From: Ministeria vibrans ATCC 50519
Taxonomy: Eukaryota; Opisthokonta; Filasterea
Reading direction: 5' to 3'
Assembly (NCBI GenBank): GCA_943704425.1
Contig: CALSCP010001345.1
Coordinates: 11,160-36,383 of the forward strand
Length of the DNA: 25,224 nucleotides
A program made the translations under genes and the position numbers. Within the stretch, counting starts at the first letter, position 1; every line of letters begins with the position of its first letter. Shown here piece by piece: positions 9,001 through 17,992 of this stretch. Under the pieces are notes generated by a model. It was not told the origin of the DNA. It was given only the letters and a program-made list of their open reading frames with translations, and searched no databases.

Positions 9001-12000
9001 GCGGTGCCTCCGTCGCGCCACCGACATAGACCAGGACCGCATTCAGGTGGCTGCACCCCTTCTTTCTCGCTCCCTTATCGTCCAAGCGGACCTCCCAGAC
9101 GCGCAGCAGCCGGCCCAGTGCGAGGCAATCGGTCTTCTCCTTCAGTGCTACACCCCCGCTGCGTTTGCCGCGGTGCCTCGCTCAAGCAAAAAGGGAAAGC
9201 ACTCCTCTGCTGTCACTCCCTTGTCCGTCTCCGACTTGATCCAGCCGCTACTCGAGGCGCTCACACGTCACGACGTCAATCACTCGAATGCGTCGGTGCA
9301 AGCACGCGCGCTTACTCGCCTCAGCGATCCCCTCGTGGCAGCACTTCCTGTCGAAATGGCCCGTCGTGTCGTGGCGCTTGTCATCGACACAGCCGCCTTT
9401 CACGGCGACACCGACACCGGCGCACAAGCCCGCCGTCAACTGACGCGTCTCAGCTCGGCTGACGTGCCCGTGTTCCTTCCCGAGATTGAGCACTTTACGC
9501 GCTTATCCATGGCCGCTCTCACGTCGGCTCCCGCCTCGCCTGCCACGCCCACCAAGGTTGCGACGACAGACTCGGGCACGCCCTCGTCGAAACGCCGTGC
9601 TCGCAGCGCCGCAAATGGCGGGGTTCCTGCGGTGCCCATCACGCCGCTGGCGGTGCCCTCGGAAAACGAGCGTGCCGCAGCAGTCGCCCGTCTCAATGTC
9701 ATTCTGGAATCCATGCGCAAACCCGATGTGCTTCTTGCGCCCGGTCTCATTGCCCTGCTCGAGGCTCTCGTTGCCGCCAGCGCGACCTGGGGCGAGTACA
9801 GCAAGCAACTGTGTCTCGACGCGGTGCGTCACTCACTTATGACCACCGAAGAGGAGCGCACCGTGTCGCTTGTGAGCAACGCCGCGACCACCACCACCAC
9901 CGACATGATTGTCGATGAGGAGGAGGTTCGTGTCGACGTCATTGTGCGCTGTCTGCGCACCACCAACGACCCGCAGACACATCGCCTTGCATTGCTTCTG
10001 CTCACTGTCGTCGCCCCACGTTACCCGGCCGCCGTCATGGAGCACATTATGCCTGTCTTTACCTTTATGGGTGTGAGCGTCCTGCGTCAAGACGACAACT
10101 ACAGCCTGCAGGTGATCGACGAGTGCGTGTCGGCTGTTGTCCCGGCGCTCGTGCAGCGCGGCACCACCGAGACCATTGCGCAGGTGGCGCGCGTCTTTGT
10201 CGACGCGTCTATCCACATTCCCGCCCACCGTCGCACCCATCTATTTGTGCACCTCTGTGCCACCCTCGGTGTTCCTCGTCACCTCTACACGCTTCTGGCG
10301 CTCCTTGCCTTTCGTCGTGCCGCCACCAACGAGGCCCACACAGCCCAACTCGCGACGGAACTCGCACAGGCAACGGTTGGTGACAATGCTCACGAACAGG
10401 TCAGCGTGTGCTCGCGCCTCATTGCTCTGTGCCACCGTCTGCCCAATGCGCCACTGCGCGGTCGTCAGCGCCATGGTCAGCAGGGCCAGTCCGATGCCGT
10501 CTCGTCTGTTGCCGACGCGTCGCTCGTCGACGCCGCTGCCTCAACCACTACCGAAACCGTGTTGCAGCAGTTCAAGTTGTGCGCTACCGTCGTCGTGTCG
10601 ACTCTCGTCTCGTCCAAGGCTTTTGTCGCGCTTGTCGAGCGTGCCCATCGTGATCAGATTGAGACGGACTGCCTCTCGCTGCTGCAACACACCCTGCTCT
10701 GTCGCGAAGAGGCGCCCACCGAGGCGGTGCGTCGGCGTCTGCTGCACATTGCCGACAAGGTCAATGCCTTGCTGCCGATCGACGCCTTCCTTGCCATCTC
10801 GCGCCAGTTGCTCGTCCATCACGACATTGCGCTGCGTCGCCACATGCTGCAAGTGATTGCTCGTCGTGCCACCGACGCCCGACGACGCGACCAGCAGCAG
10901 CAGCAAAAGACCAAGCACAAGACGGACACGAGCGAGCACCTCATTACGGGACTGCTCGAGGATGTCTGTCGCGTCATGACGACCGCCGACGAGCCGCTGC
11001 TCAACGTCCAGACCGCCCTGGTCACCGTCGATGCCATTGCACGCGCCCACGCCAAGCTGCTCCCGGCCGAGTTTGTCACGGCTGCTGCGCTTGTCGTGGA
11101 CACGCTTGTGCGACTGAGCACTGTGTCCGACAGTAGCGAACCGACGACGACGACGCCAAGCAAGAAGGAAAAGGACAGTGCTAGTGTGGCCGAGGTGCGC
11201 ATGAGTGCCCTGACGTGTCTGGCAACACTTGTGACACAGCTGCGCGCTCGTTTGGTGTCTCACGTGGGCACCATGGTGGCTGCGGCGACCGACGTGCTCC
11301 TTGCTGCGCCCCAGCATGCGCTTCTCAGCGCTGCCGCCTCTCTCCTCATCTCAATGCTCGTCCACTTGCCCCAGTTCATTGCGGGTCCTCCGTTGCGCCA
11401 ACTGCTTGATGCCGTCTCCAATGCGCGCTTCATTCCGGTGCGAGGAGCGGTGGCAACCCACGACAACGACGACGACAAGTACAATGATGATGAGGCAGAG
11501 AGCGAGAGCGAGACGGTCAGCCTCATGCAAAGTGTTCGCGAGCGTATTGCAACATCGTGCTCGATGCGACTGTTGTTGCCGGCGATCATCAGTGGCTGTG
11601 AGGCTGCGGACGGTACTCGCAGCAGTGCATCGCAGCTGCTGCTGTCGACTCTGGCGCACGCCATCGAGCACATGCCTCCGCTTGACGTGGGTGCACATCT
11701 GGTCCGCCTTGGTCGCTTCCTCGTGTGGTCTCTCAAGACCCGCTCGCGCCATCCGGTGCGTGCTGATGCCGTCGAATCCGCCGCTATCGACTGTTTTACG
11801 GCCCTCACACTTCGCTTGGGCGAAGGCAGCTTCCGTCCGCTCTTTCAGCGCACCGTCACCGACCTTATTAATGTCGGTGTGCACGGTCAGATGGCTCTCT
11901 ATGCACTTGTGGGCACTCTCGCACGCAAACTTCGTGCGCTCTTCACGCGCTTCTTTGCCCTTGTGCTCGACAATGCTGTTGCAGTGCTTGCGCAGCACCA

Positions 12001-12625
12001 CCGCGCTCTCGAGTCTACCCAGTCCGAAGACGACGAAGAAGACGACGAAGACGAAGAAGGGGAGAGCGGTGACGCGGAGAGTGCTTCAGAGGAGGACTTT
12101 GAAGAGGTCCTGCGGACGGGCACGGGCGAGGCGAGCGCGCGAGAGAAGGGGCAGCTGGTGCGCCTTGTTGTGACGGCACTGCACTCGTGTTTCACACACG
12201 ACACAAGTGGCTTTGTGGACAAGAAGCGTTTTGCCCTGGTGCAGGAGGGTCTTGTGTCGCAACTGAACAATGCGTTGCTGTGTCGCACCAGTGTGCGACT
12301 GTCCGAGTGCGCGACACAGCTGGTCATCCCGTGTCTTACGCAACTCGCAGTGGCCGTCGCGAGCGAGCCGCAGTGGCGCGAACTCAACTCGGCAGTGTGT
12401 GCGCTCACACGCAGTCCTCTGTGGCGCGTGCGTCTTGCGGCCCTGCAGGCTCTCAAGGCCCTGTACGAGCGACTCGGAGAGGAGTTTCTGCCGGTGCTGC
12501 CCGAGACAATTCCCTTCATTGCGGAGCTCATGGAAGACAATGTGGTGCAGGTCGAGCGCGAGTGTCAGAACACTATCAAGCTCATCGAGGGCTACCTCGG
12601 TGAGTCTCTTCAGCAGTACTTTTAA
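6052..12625 (+). CDS. UTP10: UTP10/HEATR1, small-subunit processome HEAT-repeat protein
   Basis: Two exons, 6052-6224 and 6313-12625, with an 88-nt intron (gtaagt to tgtag), give 2161 residues; human HEATR1 has about 2144. The N-terminus MTSLAAQLRSV, then ELLASDSDAFARFERPLFS and AAHKCLEWLLRRFSIHLFN match the U3-associated UTP10 N-domain. The C-terminus ETIPFIAELMEDNVVQVERE, ending GESLQQYF, matches the BP28 C-terminal signature. Between them lie many degenerate HEAT-like helical repeats. Low-complexity inserts include a Lys/Thr patch near residue 430 and an Asp/Glu-rich stretch near 1980-2010 (DNA 12025-12100). UTP10 belongs to the t-UTP/UTP-A complex, which supports Pol I transcription and early 18S pre-rRNA cleavage in the nucleolus. 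The identity is secure. The ATG at 6052 was chosen because it gives the family's MTSLA start. Confidence 0.95.
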
Positions 12626-12711
12626 TGCAGGTTTCCATAGTATGCTTCATTTACAGAAAGAAAGAAAGTGATGAGAGAGAGAGAGAGAGAAAAGGGGGAA
12701 AAAAAAACAAA
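12626..12711. other. Convergent 3' spacer between UTP10 and GT-like gene
   Basis: Just 86 bp separate the two stop codons. It contains (GA)n and A-rich sequence (about 12657-12710). Both 3' UTRs must lie here or overlap the neighbouring gene. Confidence 0.6.
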
Positions 12712-14681
12712 TTAACAGGTTTTGGCGTGCTTGGCGTATGGGCCTCCGCCACCGCGACGAGTGGTAATGGTGTTGACGGACTCCTGGGTTTCGTCCTTGC
12801 TGAGGTACGGGTCGCTGGCCTGGTGGCCATTAAACCTGTGTGTGTGTGTGTGTGTGTATGTGTGTCAGTGGCGTCTGTGCGGCGTGTGTGGTGCATACCG
12901 GTGGTCTGCGATGGGAAAGTAGCCATGTAAGACCATAGCGACAGTGAAGGCAGACTGGTCAAAGCGATGATTGCCTGTTGAGCTGCCAGGGGGCGCAATG
13001 CATCCAGCAACAAGCGCACACTACAAACAATCACAATGAAAACCTACACTGTACAGTGTGCGTGTGTATGCGTTACCTTAACGACCGTCTCGACAATGTC
13101 CTTGTACGCCTGAGTGTGTCTCCGGTACCCCTGTACGTTTCCTCCAATCTGCATGTACCGCTCCTCGTTCTTCCACTTGGCTGTTATCTCCTCTTTACTC
13201 GTGCCCATTCCCTTGTATAAACCATCCACAGTCCTACAAACACAATGTAGTAAGTAAGCCAAACTGCTGACCCCTTCCGCACACATCAAAATAATACACA
13301 AAAGTGACACATTGTGACACATTCAAAATGCAATTTTCTACGCACCGGAATGTCGGATCAGGATGAGTCGTGATTGCAAAGTGCCCATCAAACAATATAT
13401 GATCCTCAACCTACGCACAAACACACAAACACAAAATGTCACATGGGGAACGCGTGGCACAGACGCAACGGTACCTCCCAAAGGGGCGAGCGGACCTCAC
13501 AGCTGGCATCGAGCCACAGCGCCCACCCCAGCTCACTCACCACATGCGCAATGATCGGCGGCTTCCAGCTGTACGTCATCAGTGACTTCACGTGTGCGGG
13601 GTACTTTGAAAAGTCAAAATCTCGAACCTGAAGGTGAGCCATGTCAGATACAGGGAAAGAGACGTTACAACTCATTGTGCATCTCGTGATTACCTCGACA
13701 TTACACATATTATTAAGTTTTGAACGACCCGAAGAAGTCATTCCAAGATCGTAAATGATAATCCGACTTTTCGGTGACCAAAACTGAGTCAAAAGAGATG
13801 GAGTGTGTGTGAGGGAGAGAAAGAAAGAAACAACGCAAAAAAGCGAAACCCCCCCCCCCCCCTAAAGTGAAAAGGAGTGGACAAGAAGAAGCGTGGCTAC
13901 CTGCACACTCGCTGCCATGTTGACGGCTCTCGCTTCGTAGTTGGAGTTGCAAGCACTAACAATGGGAATGGGTCCATCCAGCACAATCGGGTCGTCCAAA
14001 ACACTCTGCGCTGCTTTGGAGTGTCGCAGTGCGTGCTCGAGAATGTAGCCTGAGTCGTGCACTTGGAAATCTATACAAGGACAACATTTAGCCTCTCGCT
14101 CTCGTTGGATACTCCCATATTGTACGCAATGGCCAGCAACAGCGTGTACCTTTGTTTGTCATCGAGTCGATGTGTTTCTTGAACTCTGGGATCATAAAGT
14201 CGGATGATTTGGCGATTCGTTCCAACAAGCGTTTCATGTTGCGCTCTTTTGCCGTCGTCGCACCGCCCAGCGCTCCCGCCGGCTGCTCGGCCGCCGCCGC
14301 CGCGTCCTGGGCGTTCCCGGGACCAGCCAGATCCGCTTGGCCCGCCAGGTCAGCAGCCGCCTGGGCCGCACGCACTGTATTCTCGGCGACAGCGAGACGC
14401 TGCTGAAGCGCTTCACAATCGCAGCGCGCACTGCCCCCTGCCGCGTCATTCCCGCACGGCGGACACGCGTGGTCGTACTCGGCACCACCCGGTACACTTT
14501 CGCGCGTCATGCGCTGCGATGTGAGCGTTCGATGGACGAGAAGAGTCGACAGAAAGAACCCAATGCACACAACAATGATGAGCCAGCGCCACATCAATCG
14601 CTTTCCCGCCCCAACGCCTGTGCCTCCGCCACCGCTGCTGCCACCTCCCATCAGACCAGGGTTGATCCGAGGACCCTGCAT
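12712..14681 (-). CDS. Type II membrane, glycosyltransferase-like protein (DUF1647-like)
   Basis: Eight exons: 14150-14681, 13901-14070, 13694-13783, 13475-13627, 13346-13410, 13077-13233, 12899-13020 and 12712-12835, coding for 470 residues with matching phases. A Gly-rich cytosolic tail precedes one membrane anchor (WRWLIIVVCIGFFLSTLLV, about 31-49) and an Ala-rich, possibly coiled stem (about 85-140). The lumenal domain has PIPIVSACNSNYEARAVNMA, SRIIIYDLGM, VRDFDFSKYPAHVKSL and LGWALWLDAS (about 297-306). Near the C-terminus is CALVAGCIAPPGSS followed by HRFDQSA. This order recalls a metazoan family of uncharacterised type II proteins (possibly Pfam DUF1647, named from memory) with a GT-A-like sugar-nucleotide fold; WLDAS could sit at the metal site. 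Golgi location and transferase activity are inferred. The initiator ATG has an in-frame upstream stop. The gene is divergent from the fucosyltransferase. Confidence 0.78.
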
Positions 14682-14855
14682 GTCGTAGGCTGAAAGGCAG
14701 AAGGGTCAAAAAAAGTTACTCAAGTAATCAACTTTGACTGATAACCGTCGTAAAAGTCTCATGACAATTTACATTAATACATTTTATTTATTTTGCCACT
14801 CGGTGTGTATATTGTGTCGCGGGCAAAGAGGGGTGTGTGCCGTTGTTTTGTTTCG
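14682..14855. promoter_or_regulatory. Bidirectional promoter of GT-like gene and fucosyltransferase
   Basis: 174 bp separate the divergent ATGs. The middle (about 14755-14795) is AT-rich, with taatacattttatttatttt, and may hold TATA-like elements for both sides. Both products look like Golgi type II membrane proteins, so coordinated expression is plausible but inferred. Confidence 0.55.
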
Positions 14856-16682
14856 ATGCACAAGAACCATGGAAGCGTCGTGCGAGCTCGAATGACTCGC
14901 CGTGTTCTCATTGTCGCTCCGCTGCTCATGGTCGCCATGTTCATCATGCTGCAATACACCGTCCTGACAGGGCTCTCTGATGTGCCGTTGACGGACGCGG
15001 CAGAGCACGATCAGCCGCAGCAGAAGCAGCAGCAACAGCACCCTCCCGACGCCGGCAACCCGCCCCCGGCCCCACCGGCCCCACGCGACGCCAACAGCCC
15101 CGGAGACGACGCTCTCAGCCCCGGGGACGACCACCCTGGCGTCCCGTCCGGCGGCGAGCGCGTCGACCGAGCCGTAGAGACGCCCGTCGGCGTCGAGGGT
15201 GCCCTGCCCGCCGCCCAAGTGGACGCCAAGACGTATGCCTGGCAGAATCACGACCAGCGCGATCCGTCGCGCTGGTTGTCCCTCGAGGCGCAGCGGACGC
15301 GTGCAGCTCAGGTGTCGGCGCTTACGGTGCGTACCACCTGTCGCACGCCCAGCACGCGCCGCAGCTTCATTGAAGACCCCATTCTTGTTGTGAGCAGTGG
15401 CAACCCAAACTTCTCCGGTGTGCCCAAACGCACTAAGTTTCGCTGTGACGTCCCTTGTTTCTATGCGTCGCGCTGGAGCGGCCTGGTGCACTCCATCGAC
15501 GCCTTTCTCAACATGCACCTGCAAGGCGGCGGTGCCTTCCCGCCCGACCACACTTGCGGCATGCAAAAGCGCGTCATTCTGTCGCAGGAGAGCCCCAAGA
15601 CCTATCCGTTCATTGCAAGCTACGAGCATGCAGCAGAGCACTTCCACGGCCGCGTAGACTATCTCATGAACGTCGAGCTGCAGAGTGACGTTCCCGTTGG
15701 CTACTACTCGTGGGTGGAGTACGACATGATGCTGGCGCCACAGAACAAAGACGCCGCGTCGCCAGCCGCGGCGTTTGTCTCCAACTGCGACAACAGCGGC
15801 GGACGCTACGGCTACCTCAGCAGTCTGATCAAGCAGCACCCCTCGCTGGTGCACAGCTACGGGCGGTGTCTGCGCAACCGGCAGGAGGGCGGGCGACGGC
15901 GCAAGCACGAGCTGCTGCAGTCGTACTACTTCTCGCTGGCCTTTGAAAACACCGTCCACACCGACTATGTTACCGAGAAGTACTGGCAGTCAGTGGTGGC
16001 TGGAACCGTCCCGGTCGTGCGAGGCGCTCCCAACATCAAGGAGTACGAGCCGTGGCCGGGCGCCGTCGTTGACATCAACGACTTTGAGTCGTCGGACGCA
16101 CTCGGTGCACACCTCAGCGCCCTTATGAACGACCCGGCACGCTACAATGCGCTGCTGGCGTGGAAGCAAACGGGTCCGCAGGACAGCTTCTACGCGCTCG
16201 TCGACATTGCGGCGGTGCACTCGCAGTGCCGACTGTGCCTGCGCCTGGCCGATGACCACACACGTCCTCACGCCCCCACCATGGCTCACCGTGTCCCGCG
16301 CACCGGTTCCCCGCTCGATCACCTCGAGATTGCCCTCCCGTCTCACCCCGACTTTGCTCCCGGCGCTCTCCTCGTCCGCGAACGCAACACCTTCTTTTTT
16401 AGGCCAGTTTGGCTCGCACGCCCGTCTCTCTCGGCTCTCCACGACGCCATCCACGACGCCTTTTTCGCCCCCACCTCCGCCAGCGGTGGTGAGGAGGACA
16501 CTGCCTACCAGCCCGTCTGGCACACCGAGCGCAAACCCGCCCACGGCTCATCACCTACCCTCTACCGTATCATTCCCGCCTACGGGTCCATGCGCGACTC
16601 GCTCTTTGGCCCCCACTTCGACTCAGACGCCCTCGTCGCCCGTCTCCCCGTCGGCGCCCGCCTCGAAGTTATCTTCATATGA
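14856..16682 (+). CDS. Core alpha-1,3-fucosyltransferase, GT10, plant type
   Basis: One uninterrupted frame of 608 residues from the ATG at 14856; a second ATG at 14892 is also possible. A short basic cytosolic tail leads to an anchor (VLIVAPLLMVAMFIMLQYTV, about 17-36) and a Gln/Pro/Asp-rich stem (about 50-120), as in Golgi type II enzymes. The GT10 catalytic part includes KFRCDVPCFYASRWSG, SPKTYPFIASYEHA and the donor-site signature FSLAFENTVHTDYVTEKYWQ followed by GTVPVVRGAPNIKEY. The end of the domain, VDIAAVHSQCRLCLRLAD, and the C-terminal LYRIIPAYGSMRDSLFG...LEVIFI match plant and invertebrate core FucTs (FUT11/12) rather than Lewis-type enzymes. The likely reaction transfers fucose from GDP-fucose to the Asn-linked GlcNAc of N-glycans. 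Absence of introns contrasts with its neighbours. AATAAA lies at 16725-16730. Confidence 0.9.
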   Translation: MHKNHGSVVRARMTRRVLIVAPLLMVAMFIMLQYTVLTGLSDVPLTDAAEHDQPQQKQQQQHPPDAGNPPPAPPAPRDANSPGDDALSPGDDHPGVPSGGERVDRAVETPVGVEGALPAAQVDAKTYAWQNHDQRDPSRWLSLEAQRTRAAQVSALTVRTTCRTPSTRRSFIEDPILVVSSGNPNFSGVPKRTKFRCDVPCFYASRWSGLVHSIDAFLNMHLQGGGAFPPDHTCGMQKRVILSQESPKTYPFIASYEHAAEHFHGRVDYLMNVELQSDVPVGYYSWVEYDMMLAPQNKDAASPAAAFVSNCDNSGGRYGYLSSLIKQHPSLVHSYGRCLRNRQEGGRRRKHELLQSYYFSLAFENTVHTDYVTEKYWQSVVAGTVPVVRGAPNIKEYEPWPGAVVDINDFESSDALGAHLSALMNDPARYNALLAWKQTGPQDSFYALVDIAAVHSQCRLCLRLADDHTRPHAPTMAHRVPRTGSPLDHLEIALPSHPDFAPGALLVRERNTFFFRPVWLARPSLSALHDAIHDAFFAPTSASGGEEDTAYQPVWHTERKPAHGSSPTLYRIIPAYGSMRDSLFGPHFDSDALVARLPVGARLEVIFI

Positions 16683-16724
16683 TCTCGTTTTTATTCTCTC
16701 TCCCTCTCTGTTGTACAAAAAAAA

Positions 16725-16730
16725 AATAAA
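16725..16730 (+). terminator. Polyadenylation signal AATAAA
   Basis: A canonical AATAAA about 43 nt after the fucosyltransferase stop, at the end of an A-rich run. The convergent aldolase stop is only 54 nt further on. Confidence 0.6.
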
Positions 16731-16784
16731 CCCCCTTCCTCCCCAGGCACAGGTTTCTCTCTCTCTCTCTTCTTGTGCAAGATT

Positions 16785-17797
16785 TCAGTAGACTGAGGAC
16801 TCTGTGCGTAGTGTTGCTGGAGGAGTGCTGTCCAGAAGCTTCTGGCCCGACGACGTACCAATGCGGGTCGCCCCTGCAGCAATCATGGCGCGCGCCTGCT
16901 CGGGCGTGCGTACCCCCCCGCTCGCCTTGATCCCCATGACACCGCCCACACACGCGTTCATCGTCGCCACTGCCTCAACAGTCGCCCCGCCGCCCAGAAA
17001 GCCTGTTGATGTCTTGACAAACGAGGCTCCCGCAAGACGACACAGGCCACACGCAACGATGAGTTCGCGTTGCGACAGCATCGAGGACTCCAGGATGACT
17101 TTTAGGGGCTGGCGCCCCACCGCTTTGACCACCGCCGAAATGTCCTCCAGCACTCGTTGGTATTCCTTTTGACGCAACAGTCCAATGTTGATCACCATGT
17201 CAATCTCATCGGCTCCATCGGCCACAGCTTGCTGTGCCTCCTCCGCCTTGATGCGCGACACGCCAGCGCCCAAGGGAAAGCCAACAACGGCGACCGTCTG
17301 CACCACATGAAAACAAACATGCAAGTCAGATTGAGATGTGCTCGACTCTCACACCGCAATCGACGGGAGAGCCCTGTCGCACCTTCACATCGGTGTCGAT
17401 CACCGCAGCATGCACACTCTTCACGTGGCAGCCGTTGACACACACGCCAAAGAAGCGTTCCGCGACAGCAGCAGACACAAAGACATCCACTTCATCGGGA
17501 GTTGCTTCGGGTTTGAGCAGCGTCTGCTCAACCGCACGCCGCACAGCCGCATCCCCAACGTCACTTGGCGGCGTCGGTGCAGTCTGCGCAGCGTACGCAA
17601 AGGACCCTTCAAACGTGTCGACACTGACAATCCCATCCAATTCTTCGCGCCAAATTGCCAAGATCTGCAAAAGAGGAAAACCCCCCCAACCGTTGATGAC
17701 GAGAGAGGCACAATGCAAATGCAGCGTAGTGTACCTTCTCGCGAGATGTAATTGGCCCCGCAGGCGTTTCGTCGTCGGATCGCGGACGTTTAGACAT
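16785..17797 (-). CDS. DERA: Deoxyribose-phosphate aldolase
   Basis: Three exons: 17735-17797, 17383-17664 and 16785-17297, all in phase 0, coding for 285 residues. Bacterial DERA has about 220-260 and human 318. The sequence has VEQTLLKPEATPDEVD, VCVNGCHVKSVHAAV, DVKTVAVVGFPLGAG, DEIDMVINIG (Asp148), ASFVKTSTGF (Lys210, Schiff-base lysine) and GIKASGGVRT (Lys239, proton relay). The known catalytic Asp-Lys-Lys triad is thus complete with usual spacing. The enzyme cleaves 2-deoxyribose-5-phosphate to glyceraldehyde-3-phosphate and acetaldehyde in deoxynucleoside catabolism. The 21-residue first exon (MSKRPRSDDETPAG...) is a basic extension. Where bacteria usually have IDHTLLKP, this protein has VEQTLLKP. 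Introns begin gtacac and gtgcga. It converges with the fucosyltransferase (102 bp between stops). Confidence 0.95.
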
Positions 17798-17992
17798 GAG
17801 TATGAGTGAGAGGTAAGGACTGAAAAAGATTTGAAAGAGAGAACGGATCACTATTCACTATATCACTTATCACTACTGAAATGAATAAAGTTTAATATCA
17901 ATAATTATTATCAAAGTGTATCATTTGCTTTCTCATATACATACATACACAAACAAGACTTTTTTAAAATCATACAATACACTTTTTTTTAC

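Noticed and set aside
10541-11317. Long minus-strand and alternative-frame ORFs across UTP10
   Set aside because: They shadow the 6.3-kb UTP10 exon, whose N- and C-terminal family motifs are unmistakable.
14784-15959. 391-codon minus-strand open frame
   Set aside because: It is antisense to the fucosyltransferase, has no recognised motif, and is explained by GC-rich codon use on the other strand.
17609-17851. Longer DERA N-terminus starting upstream of 17797
   Set aside because: The upstream in-frame codon is GTG; the first ATG is at 17797, and the extra residues are hydrophobic and unlike the family.
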